The notes under the pieces: generated by a model
Database searches by the model: none
What the model was told of the DNA's origin: nothing
The model's input: the letters and a program-made list of their open reading frames with translations, nothing else
Shown: positions 7,799 through 15,324 of the stretch, piece by piece
Layout of the letters: every line of letters begins with the position of its first letter
How positions within the stretch are numbered: the first letter of the stretch is position 1
Translations under genes and position numbers: made by a program
NCBI GenBank assembly: GCA_024402835.1
Contig: JAKSSZ010000006.1
Location: 1-16,308 of the forward strand
Length of the DNA: 16,308 nucleotides
DNA from: Alphaproteobacteria bacterium
GTDB taxonomy: Bacteria > Pseudomonadota > Alphaproteobacteria > Rs-D84
Reading direction: 5' to 3'

Positions 7799-8709
7799 TA
7801 GAATTGTCCTGTATCGGCTAAAATTGCTTTTTGTAATTTACTAAAAGCATGTTCTTCTATCTGTCTAACTCTTTCACGTGAAATACCGTATTTTTTTGAT
7901 AATACTTCCAAAGTGTCAGCCGGTGTTTTCAGTCGTCTTGCTTGTAAAATTTCCCTGTCCCTGTCTGATAATTCTGCCAAATGTTTTTTTAATAGTGCAT
8001 ATCCATTTCGTTTAAATTCTATTTGTTCAATATTTTCTTCTATGTTTATATTTGGGTCTGCCATATTTGATAAAATATCTTTTGCATCAGAATCGTTGCT
8101 TACAGGTGCATTCAAAGAAATGTCTTTTGATGATATTCGTGTTGCAATTCTTTCAACTTCTTTTTCTGGGACATCTAAATAATTTGCGATTTGTTTGGTT
8201 TGCGTGTTGGTAAGATACGTATCTGTAATTCCCAATGCTTTTTTTGCTTTTGCCAAATTAAAAAATATACGTTTATGATTTGCCGAAGAACCGATTTTAA
8301 CCAAAGACCAATTATTTAATATTGTTTCGTATATTTCTGCCTTTATCCAAAACATAGCATATGTTGAAAATCTAAATCCGCGGTCCGGTTCAAATTTTTG
8401 TAATGCTTGCATAAGTCCCATATTACCACTGGCAATTAAATCTGATATTGGTATCCCATAATTTTTAAAATCGTATGCCACAGACACAACCAAACGTAAA
8501 TGCGAACCAATAAGTTTTTCTGCAGATATATTATCGTGATTATTTACCCAATTTGAAGCGTATTCGTATTCTTGTTCGGCTGTTAAAATTGGGAATTTTT
8601 GTATTTCACGCATATATTGGTTCAATATAGCATCATCCCCCATACCATAAGTTGATATGATTTGATTGTTTTGGACAGATGGTAATGATGTCTTGATTTG
8701 CTTTTTCAT
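7798..8709 (-). CDS. rpoH: RNA polymerase sigma-32 factor RpoH
   Basis: RpoH directs RNA polymerase to heat-shock promoters. The 303-residue protein has sigma region 2 at about 40-130 (LIASGNMGLMQALQKFEPDRGFRFSTYA, quoted here as landmarks LIASGNMGL and RFSTYAMFWIK). The RpoH-box region is at about 140-158 (HKRIFFNLAKAKKALG), which separates it from RpoD. Region 4 is at about 245-297, with the helix-turn-helix LSKKYGISRERVRQIEEHA. I chose the ATG at 8709 (MKKQIKTS); the frame continues to 8790 but that part is hydrophobic, not sigma-like, and overlaps the divergent gene. No Shine-Dalgarno is present and the -10 lies under 10 bases away, so a leaderless mRNA is likely. The stop overlaps the porin start by one base. 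Confidence 0.93.
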   Translation of the reverse strand: MKKQIKTSLPSVQNNQIISTYGMGDDAILNQYMREIQKFPILTAEQEYEYASNWVNNHDNISAEKLIGSHLRLVVSVAYDFKNYGIPISDLIASGNMGLMQALQKFEPDRGFRFSTYAMFWIKAEIYETILNNWSLVKIGSSANHKRIFFNLAKAKKALGITDTYLTNTQTKQIANYLDVPEKEVERIATRISSKDISLNAPVSNDSDAKDILSNMADPNINIEENIEQIEFKRNGYALLKKHLAELSDRDREILQARRLKTPADTLEVLSKKYGISRERVRQIEEHAFSKLQKAILADTGQF

Positions 8710-8716
8710 AATTTTT

Positions 8717-8745
8717 ATAGTATACCATAAAATATAAATTATCAA
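8717..8745 (-). promoter_or_regulatory. Putative rpoH promoter, leaderless type
   Basis: On the minus strand TTGATA (8740-8745) precedes two overlapping -10 choices: TATACT (8719-8724, spacer 15, 9 bases to the ATG) or TACTAT (8717-8722, spacer 17, 7 bases to the ATG). Either puts the transcript start within a few bases of the rpoH ATG at 8709. The 52-bp gap is shared with the divergent YfgM-like gene. Confidence 0.45.
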
Positions 8746-8761
8746 GACAGGAGAATATTCT

Positions 8762-9415
8762 ATGGCTACAATCTTAGAAAGAAACAACAAAACAAATAAA
8801 ACACCAAAGAAAACACGCGAAGAATATGCCGAAGACGCTCTTTATCGTGAAGTATGGGAAGATGTAAATAATGAAAAAACACAACAATTTATAAAAAAAT
8901 ATTGGAAATATATTTTATATGCCGTGTTGGGTATTATGTTGGCAATGTCCGGAATACAACTGATAAGAAATCTGCATTACAAATCACAAATAGCAACAGC
9001 GCAAATATATGAAACAGCTGTTCTAAATTATGATGCCAAAGCATTGGAAAATATGGCTAAAAACACAAGTGGTGGTTTGGCTGATTTGGCATTGTTTCAA
9101 TCATATGTTCTTGATAAAGATGTATCAAAACTAGAATTACTTGCAAAAAAGGCAAAAAGCAGAGATTTTGCAGATTTGGCAAAAGTCCATTTGGCTGCTA
9201 TTAATGGTGATAAAATGACAGCCGAAGAATTTGATAAGTATTTGTCCGGAATGAATACTAAAAAATCTCCGTTCTATTATGTTTCACGTTTACTTGTTGC
9301 AGAAAAATATTTGTCTGTATCCAACAGGGAAAAAGCAAATGAGATATTAAACATAATTATTGCTGATAAAGATGCACCAGCAAGCATATCAACAACAGCC
9401 CAAACTTTAAGATAA
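8762..9415 (+). CDS. YfgM-like protein, TPR-like periplasmic domain
   Basis: The 217-residue protein has a charged cytoplasmic N terminus (EDALYREVWEDVNNEKTQQF, 25-44), one membrane span at about 50-68 (ILYAVLGIMLAMSGIQLI), and a helical, TPR-like periplasmic part with repeated A-rich helix pairs (ADLALFQSYVL, FADLAKVHLAAI). This is the architecture of the YfgM/TPR_21 family. In E. coli, YfgM associates with the SecYEG translocon and periplasmic chaperones. Position supports the call: a BamB-like lipoprotein follows after 7 bases, a conserved proteobacterial pairing. AGGAGA (8749-8754) lies 7 bases before the ATG. It is divergent from rpoH and opens a plus-strand unit. Confidence 0.8.
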   Translation: MATILERNNKTNKTPKKTREEYAEDALYREVWEDVNNEKTQQFIKKYWKYILYAVLGIMLAMSGIQLIRNLHYKSQIATAQIYETAVLNYDAKALENMAKNTSGGLADLALFQSYVLDKDVSKLELLAKKAKSRDFADLAKVHLAAINGDKMTAEEFDKYLSGMNTKKSPFYYVSRLLVAEKYLSVSNREKANEILNIIIADKDAPASISTTAQTLR

Positions 9416-9422
9416 GGATTTT

Positions 9423-10148
9423 ATGTTGAAAAAAATAATTATATTTTGTGTTTTATGTATAACTGTTGCTGGTTGCACTAAACATGACCCCATATTATCT
9501 GGAACCAGATACTCTGTATTCAATACAGAAACAATAAATGTATTGAATAAAGATATAACAGATTTGCCAGATGAATATTCGTATAAAACACAAGATTGTC
9601 CGTATAAACAAGATGAAACAAATTCTGTTTGGTATGGTGATAAAAAAATATATACCGGTTTTGCACCAGATAAATTTGTAAAAAATTCACAATCACCAGT
9701 ATGTGATGGTGATTATCTGTATACGGGTTTTTCTACGGGCGAAGTTGTTAAATTAAATACAAAAACAAATGTTGTTGATTGGACAATAGATGTGTTTAAA
9801 ACAAATTCTTTACTTGGTGGGTCGCCTGTTGTTGATATTGTTGCACATGTTGTTTTAGATACAAATTATATATATGTTGGTGGTTTAGGTGATTCTTTTT
9901 GTAAAATAAATAAAACAAATGGTGCTAAAAAATGGTGTTTGGATATCTCTGTGGCAAAAGACTTTATAATGGTAAACAACACATTGTTTGTTGTTGGAAC
10001 AGATAATAATTTATATGCGATAAATAAAGTGGATGGTTCTGTATATTGGAAAACAAATATATCTGAACAAGAATCTCCAATTTACAAAAACAAAACAATC
10101 ATTATAGATAATCAAAAAATAAATGCTGTGAATGGTAAATTAATATAG
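9423..10148 (+). CDS. bamB: Short BamB-like PQQ-repeat lipoprotein
   Basis: BamB is the beta-propeller lipoprotein of the BAM outer-membrane assembly machine. This 241-residue protein has a lipoprotein signal ending in the lipobox VAGC (Cys18). It carries PQQ-type repeats, seen as NTKTNVVDWTIDV, INKTNGAKKWCLDI and INKVDGSVYWKTNI, with a last partial unit, INAVNGKLI. Four to five blades are visible, whereas typical BamB has eight in about 380-450 residues. The C-terminal part appears to be missing, and the 31 bases before the next gene hold no remnant. It follows the YfgM-like gene by 7 bases; AAGGA overlaps that gene's stop. Whether it still works in the BAM complex is open; it could be another PQQ-repeat lipoprotein. 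Confidence 0.72.
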   Translation: MLKKIIIFCVLCITVAGCTKHDPILSGTRYSVFNTETINVLNKDITDLPDEYSYKTQDCPYKQDETNSVWYGDKKIYTGFAPDKFVKNSQSPVCDGDYLYTGFSTGEVVKLNTKTNVVDWTIDVFKTNSLLGGSPVVDIVAHVVLDTNYIYVGGLGDSFCKINKTNGAKKWCLDISVAKDFIMVNNTLFVVGTDNNLYAINKVDGSVYWKTNISEQESPIYKNKTIIIDNQKINAVNGKLI

Positions 10149-10179
10149 TTTATATTGATTGTGTGTTGGTGGGGGATTT

Positions 10180-11391
10180 ATGGTCAGAGAGAAATATCTT
10201 TCAATAAGAAAAAATGTGAGTGGTTTTTCTTTCGCAAATCTTGGGTTGTTTACAGGGTTTGGTGATAGTATTGTAAACACCGTATATTCGCTTGTTTTAT
10301 TGGGAATTTTTACACAACTTTTTAATGAAAATGTTGCATCCAGTGCCGTTGGTATATATGTTGGTATTTATTCGGTTTATTGTGTAATTGTTGGTCTTTT
10401 TGCTAATGAAATATTACGTTTGTTTTCTAAATCAAAATTATTATACATAGTTATGTTTTTAGTTGGTATGTGTTATGCGATGATGAGTTTTTCTATTGCA
10501 CCACAAACTTTTGTTATACTGGATTATTTATCTGGAACATGCACAACATTAATTGGTATGTTGATACCTTTGTTTATGGCAGATTTTTCTAAAAATATAG
10601 GTATGGAAAAATTAAATGCCAGATATCATTTGTGGACGAATATAGGCGCATTATTGGCACCATTTTTTGCTTTGACCATAGCAACAAAATTTGATAGTTA
10701 TCGAGCTCCATTTTTGGCAACATCAATAATATATTTTTCTGGGTTGTTATTTTTCAGACATTTTGGAATTGTTCAGCAAGACAAAGAAGTTCAACCAACA
10801 AAGGTAAAAAAATTATTACGCGCACTGCGTATAAATACAATTATGTTTTTTAAAACACCGGGGATGGCTCGTGCATATATTGTAAATTTTGGTTATTACG
10901 CATTACGTGCAATGAGATTATTATATGTTCCTATTATTGTCATAGAGAAAGGTTTTTCAAACGAAACATTAAGTATTGTTTTAACAGCAGGAATATTGCC
11001 ATACATAATCATAGAAACATTTATTGGGAAACTTGTAAAAAAGTATGGTGTTAGATTGTGGTTAACAATAGGATTGTTATCATTTTCATTGTTTTCAATT
11101 GTCGCAAGTTTTGCATCGGGATATGTATTGCTTAGTATGTTTGTTTTGTGGCAAATATCAGGTGCGTTTATGGAGGCCGTTCACGATTTATTATTCTTTA
11201 ATTCTGCAAAGAAAACAGAACAAGCCAGATTTTATGGTGTATTCAGAACAAGTGCGAATTTTCCCAGTGTTATTGCACCAATGATTGGTGCTGTGTGTAT
11301 CGCAATATTTGGTTCAACGTCTGCTGTGTGGCTGGTTACGGCAACGGTTGGTGTTTTGTCCACAATAGTTTTATTATCAAAAAACGACTAA
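10180..11391 (+). CDS. Major facilitator superfamily permease
   Basis: The 403-residue inner-membrane protein has about 12 hydrophobic spans in two halves, joined by a basic cytoplasmic loop near residues 196-215 (QQDKEVQPTKVKKLLRALR). This is typical of MFS transporters. A recognisable start of the family fold is GDSIVNTVYSLVLLGIF in span 1. A degenerate inter-span motif may be present in the second half (GKLVKKYGVR, about 284-293), matching the loop 8-9 version of the MFS signature. The substrate cannot be told from sequence. I start at ATG 10180 (MVREKYLS), preceded by a GGGGGA Shine-Dalgarno; an upstream TTG at 10159 would add seven residues encoded across that ribosome site. It lies 31 bases after bamB and is probably in the same operon. 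Confidence 0.85.
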   Translation: MVREKYLSIRKNVSGFSFANLGLFTGFGDSIVNTVYSLVLLGIFTQLFNENVASSAVGIYVGIYSVYCVIVGLFANEILRLFSKSKLLYIVMFLVGMCYAMMSFSIAPQTFVILDYLSGTCTTLIGMLIPLFMADFSKNIGMEKLNARYHLWTNIGALLAPFFALTIATKFDSYRAPFLATSIIYFSGLLFFRHFGIVQQDKEVQPTKVKKLLRALRINTIMFFKTPGMARAYIVNFGYYALRAMRLLYVPIIVIEKGFSNETLSIVLTAGILPYIIIETFIGKLVKKYGVRLWLTIGLLSFSLFSIVASFASGYVLLSMFVLWQISGAFMEAVHDLLFFNSAKKTEQARFYGVFRTSANFPSVIAPMIGAVCIAIFGSTSAVWLVTATVGVLSTIVLLSKND

Positions 11392-11424
11392 CAGACATAT
11401 TTGGTCGTATGTATATTTATGTGC

Positions 11425-11453
11425 TTGCGTTCAGTATTATTTCTTAGTATGAT
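11425..11453 (+). promoter_or_regulatory. Putative recA promoter
   Basis: TTGCGT (11425-11430), a 17-base spacer and TATGAT (11448-11453) lie in the 87-bp gap upstream of recA. The distance to the ATG leaves a leader of about 18-20 bases carrying AAAGGGG. This gives recA its own promoter apart from the upstream bamB/MFS unit. Confidence 0.6.
11429..11443 (+). promoter_or_regulatory. Possible LexA (SOS) box, one mismatch
   Basis: GTTC-N7-TTTC lies inside the recA promoter spacer. The known alphaproteobacterial LexA box is GTTC-N7-GTTC, so seven of the eight defined bases match. A repressor bound there would block RNA polymerase. The mismatch and short motif keep confidence modest. Confidence 0.4.
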
Positions 11454-11478
11454 TTTTGTATAAAATAAAGGGGAAAAA

Positions 11479-12552
11479 ATGGCAAAAAAAGAAGTTGAAA
11501 AAACAACAGTTTCTTCTAAAAATCCTGCGTTGGAATCCGCATTGGCACAGATTCAAAAACAGTTTGGCAAAGAAGCAATTATGAAAATGGGCGACGATGT
11601 CCAAAAAAGTATAGAGGTTATATCCACAGGTTCACTTGGTTTGGATATTGCGTTGGGTGTTGGTGGTTATCCACGTGGCAGAATTGTTGAAATATATGGA
11701 CCAGAAAGTTCTGGTAAAACAACACTTGCACTTCATGCTTGTGCCGAAGCGCAAAAGAAAGGTGGCACATGTGCATATATTGATGCAGAAAACGCATTAG
11801 ATCCAACTTATGCAAAAAAATTAGGTGTAAATGTTTCTGATTTAATTATTTCGCAACCTGATTCTGGGGAACAGGCATTGGAAATAGCAGATACTTTGAT
11901 TAAATCTGGTGCTGTTGATGTTGTTGTTATTGACTCGGTTGCTGCTTTGGTTCCACGTGCAGAGCTAGAGGGTAACATTGGTGATACATATATGGGAACA
12001 ACTGCACGTTTAATGTCGCAATCATTAAAGAAATTGGCTGGTAGTGTTTCGCGCAGTAATACATTGTTGATTTTTATAAATCAAATCCGTATGAAAATAG
12101 GTGTTATGTTTGGAAGTCCTGAAACAACAACTGGTGGTAATGCATTAAAATTCTATGCTTCTGTCCGTCTTGATATTCGTCGTACTGGCGCAATCAAAGA
12201 CAAAGAAGAAATGATTGGTAATGAAACACGTGTAAAGGTTGTAAAAAACAAAGTAGCGCCACCTTTTAGAACGGTTGATTTCAAAATTATGTATGGCGAA
12301 GGTATTTCCCGTATAAGTGAAATACTGGATATGGGTGTTAAATATGACATTATTGAAAAAGCGGGCTCTTTCTATTCTTATAACAATGAAAGATTGGGTC
12401 AGGGTGAAAATAATGTTCGGACATGGTTAAAAGAACATCCAGATGTTCAACAAGAGATTCTTGAAAAAATTATGGCAAAATCCAGTGGTATCGCCGAAGA
12501 AATGACAACGGGACCAATAGATGATGATGTGCCAGAATCTGATGAACAATAA
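11479..12552 (+). CDS. recA: Recombinase RecA
   Basis: RecA forms ATP-dependent filaments on single-stranded DNA, catalyses strand exchange and triggers LexA self-cleavage in the SOS response. The 357-residue protein has Walker A GPESSGKT (74-81), Walker B VVVIDSVAAL (148-157), the DNA-binding loop L2 region with FINQIRMKIGVMFGSPETTTGGNALKFY (landmarks NQIRMKIG at 201-208 and TTTGGNALKFYAS at 216-228), and an acidic C-terminal tail (DDDVPESDEQ). In the segment IDAENALDP (101-109) the usual His after DAE is Asn. AAAGGGG (11467-11473) sets the start. A glycosyltransferase gene follows after 11 bases instead of the recX or alaS often found downstream. Confidence 0.98.
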   Translation: MAKKEVEKTTVSSKNPALESALAQIQKQFGKEAIMKMGDDVQKSIEVISTGSLGLDIALGVGGYPRGRIVEIYGPESSGKTTLALHACAEAQKKGGTCAYIDAENALDPTYAKKLGVNVSDLIISQPDSGEQALEIADTLIKSGAVDVVVIDSVAALVPRAELEGNIGDTYMGTTARLMSQSLKKLAGSVSRSNTLLIFINQIRMKIGVMFGSPETTTGGNALKFYASVRLDIRRTGAIKDKEEMIGNETRVKVVKNKVAPPFRTVDFKIMYGEGISRISEILDMGVKYDIIEKAGSFYSYNNERLGQGENNVRTWLKEHPDVQQEILEKIMAKSSGIAEEMTTGPIDDDVPESDEQ

Positions 12553-12563
12553 AGGGGAATAAT

Positions 12564-13472
12564 ATGAATATAGCCAGAATGTTCGCAACTTTAAAAATAA
12601 TAATAGTTGGACATATATTAAATCCATTCTGGCTTCCCCGTGTTCAACGTCGTAAAATACGAACAAATTATACGGCACATGTAATCACGAAATATTTTAA
12701 ACGGTATTTGCCGGCTGTTTCATCTGTTTCTGAAACAAAAGTTATTCATGCAGATAATACAGAAAAAATATGGACAATTTGGCTCCAAGGTGAAGAAAAA
12801 GCCCCCGCTTTGGTTCGCGCGTGTTATCGCAGCGTTCGTCGCCATTGTAGTCAAGAATTAGTGGTTTTAGATGAAAAAAGTATATTTGATTACATTTCAT
12901 TGCCGGATGTTATTGTAAAAAAATATCGTGATGGAAAAATAGGGCATGCACATTTTGCTGATATTTGCCGGGTTGAATTGTTGTATAAATACGGTGGTTA
13001 TTGGCTTGATTCAACTGGGTTTGTTACGGCACCGATTCCACAATGGATAACAGATTCTGATTTTTTTGTTTTCTTAACTGGTGATAATTATGATATCGGT
13101 GGAAGTCCGTATTCTTTTATGCAAAATTGTTTTATACGCGCACGTCGTGGGGCTTATTTGCTTGCTGCTTGGCGTGCAATGATATTGGAATATTGGTTAC
13201 ATGAAAATCATACATTTGATTATTTTATGCACCAATTGTTATTTAAAACTTTGGTTACAAATGATGAACGTGCAAAAAAACATTTTGCAAAGATGCCACA
13301 TGTCGCCCAAGACCCCACACATGCGTTGTGGTGGAAATACAGTGATAAACCATACAATAAAAAACAATTTGATGAAATAACATCTGGTGCTTTTTTTCAA
13401 AAAACAACATATCGTGGTTCTGATAATCCGATACCAAATTCGTTTGCAGATGAAATGATAAATAAAATGTAA
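12564..13472 (+). CDS. Capsular polysaccharide synthesis-type glycosyltransferase (GT32-like)
   Basis: The 302-residue protein resembles the Caps_synth / GT32-like family. IWTIWLQGEEKAP (69-81) is the N-terminal nucleotide-sugar segment, and HFADICRVELLYKYGGYWLD (130-149) is the typical stretch holding the metal-binding acidic residue of a GT-A fold. Here the expected DXD reads LDST (D149), as is common in the capsule-synthesis group. There is no signal peptide, but a hydrophobic patch (residues 7-19) may associate with the inner membrane. It probably adds a sugar to capsule or LPS repeat units; donor and acceptor are unknown. AAAGGGG lies 6 bases before the ATG, and 11 bases separate it from recA, so it probably shares recA transcripts. 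Confidence 0.82.
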   Translation: MNIARMFATLKIIIVGHILNPFWLPRVQRRKIRTNYTAHVITKYFKRYLPAVSSVSETKVIHADNTEKIWTIWLQGEEKAPALVRACYRSVRRHCSQELVVLDEKSIFDYISLPDVIVKKYRDGKIGHAHFADICRVELLYKYGGYWLDSTGFVTAPIPQWITDSDFFVFLTGDNYDIGGSPYSFMQNCFIRARRGAYLLAAWRAMILEYWLHENHTFDYFMHQLLFKTLVTNDERAKKHFAKMPHVAQDPTHALWWKYSDKPYNKKQFDEITSGAFFQKTTYRGSDNPIPNSFADEMINKM

Positions 13473-13483
13473 TGGGGAATAAT

Positions 13484-14497
13484 ATGCCTGCTATTTCAAT
13501 AATTATACCAATGTACGGCGTAGAAAAATATCTGCGTCGTTGTTTGGATTCTGTGTTAAATCAAACATTTACAGATTGGACTGCAATTTGTGTTGATGAT
13601 GGTTCACCAGATAAATCTGGCGACATAGCCACAGAATACGCAAAAAAAGACAAACGGTTTATTGTTGTTCACAAAGAAAATGGTGGTTTGTCAGATGCGC
13701 GTAATTATGGAATGCCATTTGCGCGTGGTAAATACATAATGTATCTGGATAGTGATGATTTTATACATCCACAAACAATGGAAATTGCGTATAATTTGGC
13801 GGTTAAAAACAAATCGGATATAGTGTCTTTTACATACGACAGATTTTACAGACCACAATTAATGGTTCGTCATATTTTGCGTATGGATACCGATAACGTA
13901 AAACCGTATGGAATAAAAAAACGTTATAATATATCCAAATTAAAAACAAAAACAACAGATGATGTTTTTGAATATGCCACAGAACAAACACATAATAAAT
14001 TCAATCCAAAACGTAAATGGTTGATAAAGCATTGTCAGGTATGGAAGAATTTATATAAACGTTCTTTGATTGCTGATATCCCATTTATCAAAGGTATTTT
14101 GTTTGAAGATTTTCCATGGTGGTCGGCTATAATGTTAAAACGTCCACGAACAACAGTTGTTCCATTACCTTTATATTATTATATACCTAATTTTGGTGGA
14201 ATTGTTTTATCTGCAAAACAATTAAGAATAATGCAAAGTTTATGTACCGGTATAAAAACAGCATTTACGTTATATACAAAAAAAGCCAATAGCGAACAAA
14301 TGAAAAAATGGCAAATGCAATTTATGTGGTTTTTTGTAAATTGGGCTTTTCGTAAATTGAAATATTTGAAAACAGACGATGAAATAAATACCGCACGCAC
14401 AGAATTTATACAAATGCAAAAAATGGGTGTGTTTGATAACGTCCCAAATGATTGGTATGAATTACGTGAAAATATATACAAATTTATAAATAATTAA
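13484..14497 (+). CDS. Family 2 glycosyltransferase
   Basis: The 337-residue protein has an N-terminal GT2 (GT-A) domain. The first strand is ISIIIPMYGVEKYLRRCLDS (4-23), the nucleotide-binding segment is VDDGSPDKSG (37-46), NGGLSDARN is at 66-74, and the metal-binding acidic cluster LDSDDF is at 88-93. The C-terminal 200 residues are basic and family-variable. It probably transfers a sugar to a surface glycan on the cytoplasmic face; specificity is not predictable. I start at ATG 13484 (MPAISIII) behind GGGGAA; an ATG at 13472 overlaps the preceding stop and would place the ribosome site inside the gene. The 13 bases ending in the start codon (13474-13486) match those of the preceding gene (12554-12566). 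The TAA overlaps the convergent gene's stop by four bases. Confidence 0.92.
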   Translation: MPAISIIIPMYGVEKYLRRCLDSVLNQTFTDWTAICVDDGSPDKSGDIATEYAKKDKRFIVVHKENGGLSDARNYGMPFARGKYIMYLDSDDFIHPQTMEIAYNLAVKNKSDIVSFTYDRFYRPQLMVRHILRMDTDNVKPYGIKKRYNISKLKTKTTDDVFEYATEQTHNKFNPKRKWLIKHCQVWKNLYKRSLIADIPFIKGILFEDFPWWSAIMLKRPRTTVVPLPLYYYIPNFGGIVLSAKQLRIMQSLCTGIKTAFTLYTKKANSEQMKKWQMQFMWFFVNWAFRKLKYLKTDDEINTARTEFIQMQKMGVFDNVPNDWYELRENIYKFINN

Positions 14498-15324
14498 ATA
14501 TTATGTTGTTTAAATCTTTTTGGGATTTTTACAACAATTTTTAATCCGCACATTGCCGGTTTTCTTAAAGAATATATCGGGCGACATAATGTTTGTATAA
14601 CACGTGCAATACGAAACCATCTTTCGGTTTTTGCCGGCTTTTTTGTTATGGTGTTTATTGTTCCATTACCGCGTCTTTTTAGATGGTTTAGCCAATCTGA
14701 ACCACGCTTTTTTGCTTTTTCTTCCAACATTTTCATATCAACACTACCAAAATGTAACAAGTATAAATTTTTATCTATATGAAAATTATGATGTTTTATA
14801 CTATGAAAACCACTTCCCCATTTTACCGGCTTGTTTATAACAACGGGCTTTGTATATCTTGTTGAAAGTAGGGCAAATTCACGTTGCTCTAACAAAGGCA
14901 TATCTGTATCCAGTTCTTTTTCATATTTTAAATGTTGGCCGACATCTAAACCCAAACCGGAAATAGTGTTTTTTATCGGCAAATTTGATAAATAAGCCGA
15001 CAAATTTTGTTTAGAATCTGCTATTAAAAATTCATCACAATCGCAACCAATAACAATGTCATACGATTTTAATAGTTTATTTGCTAATTCGGATAATTTA
15101 CCAATTATGTATTTATCACCGGCTTCACCTCATAATTGTTTATGTTCCACTTTTTCTATGTGTGATTTACCGGCATTTGTCGGTTTTTTTTGGTCTGTGC
15201 CATCCAATAAAATATACAGATTTTCTGTTCCAAATAATTTCCCATAATATGCAATCCAACGTGATAAAAAGAAATTATCATCACGCGCCATAGTTATAAC
15301 AGCAATTTTTTTTGTTTTTTTCAT
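14494..15324 (-). pseudogene. Glycosyltransferase (Glyco_tranf_2_4-like) interrupted by in-frame TGA
   Basis: One frame of 277 codons, including both stops, reads through the whole region except for a TGA at 15130-15132 (codon 65). Before it: KKIAVITMARDDNFFLSRWI and ENLYILLDGTDQ (5-45), the start of a GT-A glycosyltransferase of the Glyco_tranf_2_4 type. After it, in the same frame: GEAGDKYIIGKLSEL, then IVIGCDCDEF with the metal-binding Asp95/Asp97, then SGLGLDVGQ, ALLSTRYTKPVV, WGSGFHSIKHHNFHID and LYLLHFG. A single CGA-to-TGA change (Arg) would explain it; that is inference. The 64-aa product would lack the catalytic centre, and no good restart is visible, so I call it broken. The ATG overlaps the stop of the upstream RgpF-like gene (ATGA). 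A sequencing error is the main alternative. Confidence 0.8.

Noticed and set aside
8710..8790. N-terminal extension of RpoH starting at 8790
   Set aside because: The added residues are hydrophobic, not sigma-like, and overlap the divergent YfgM-like gene with its strong AGGAGA site.
11383..11408. Terminator hairpin after the MFS gene (ACGAC...GTCGT)
   Set aside because: The arms are only five bases with a long loop and no T-run after it, too weak for an intrinsic terminator.
15130..15132. Reassignment of TGA to an amino acid in this genome
   Set aside because: The visible Trp codons are TGG, gltX ends in TGA (4008-4010) and the RgpF-like gene ends in TGA (15321-15323), so TGA acts as a normal stop. 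The TGA-TAG pair ending gltX is the only weak hint otherwise.
14604..15293. Plus-strand open frames opposite the broken glycosyltransferase
   Set aside because: They lack ribosome sites and recognisable domains, and they lie antisense to clear glycosyltransferase sequence; they are shadows of the minus-strand gene.
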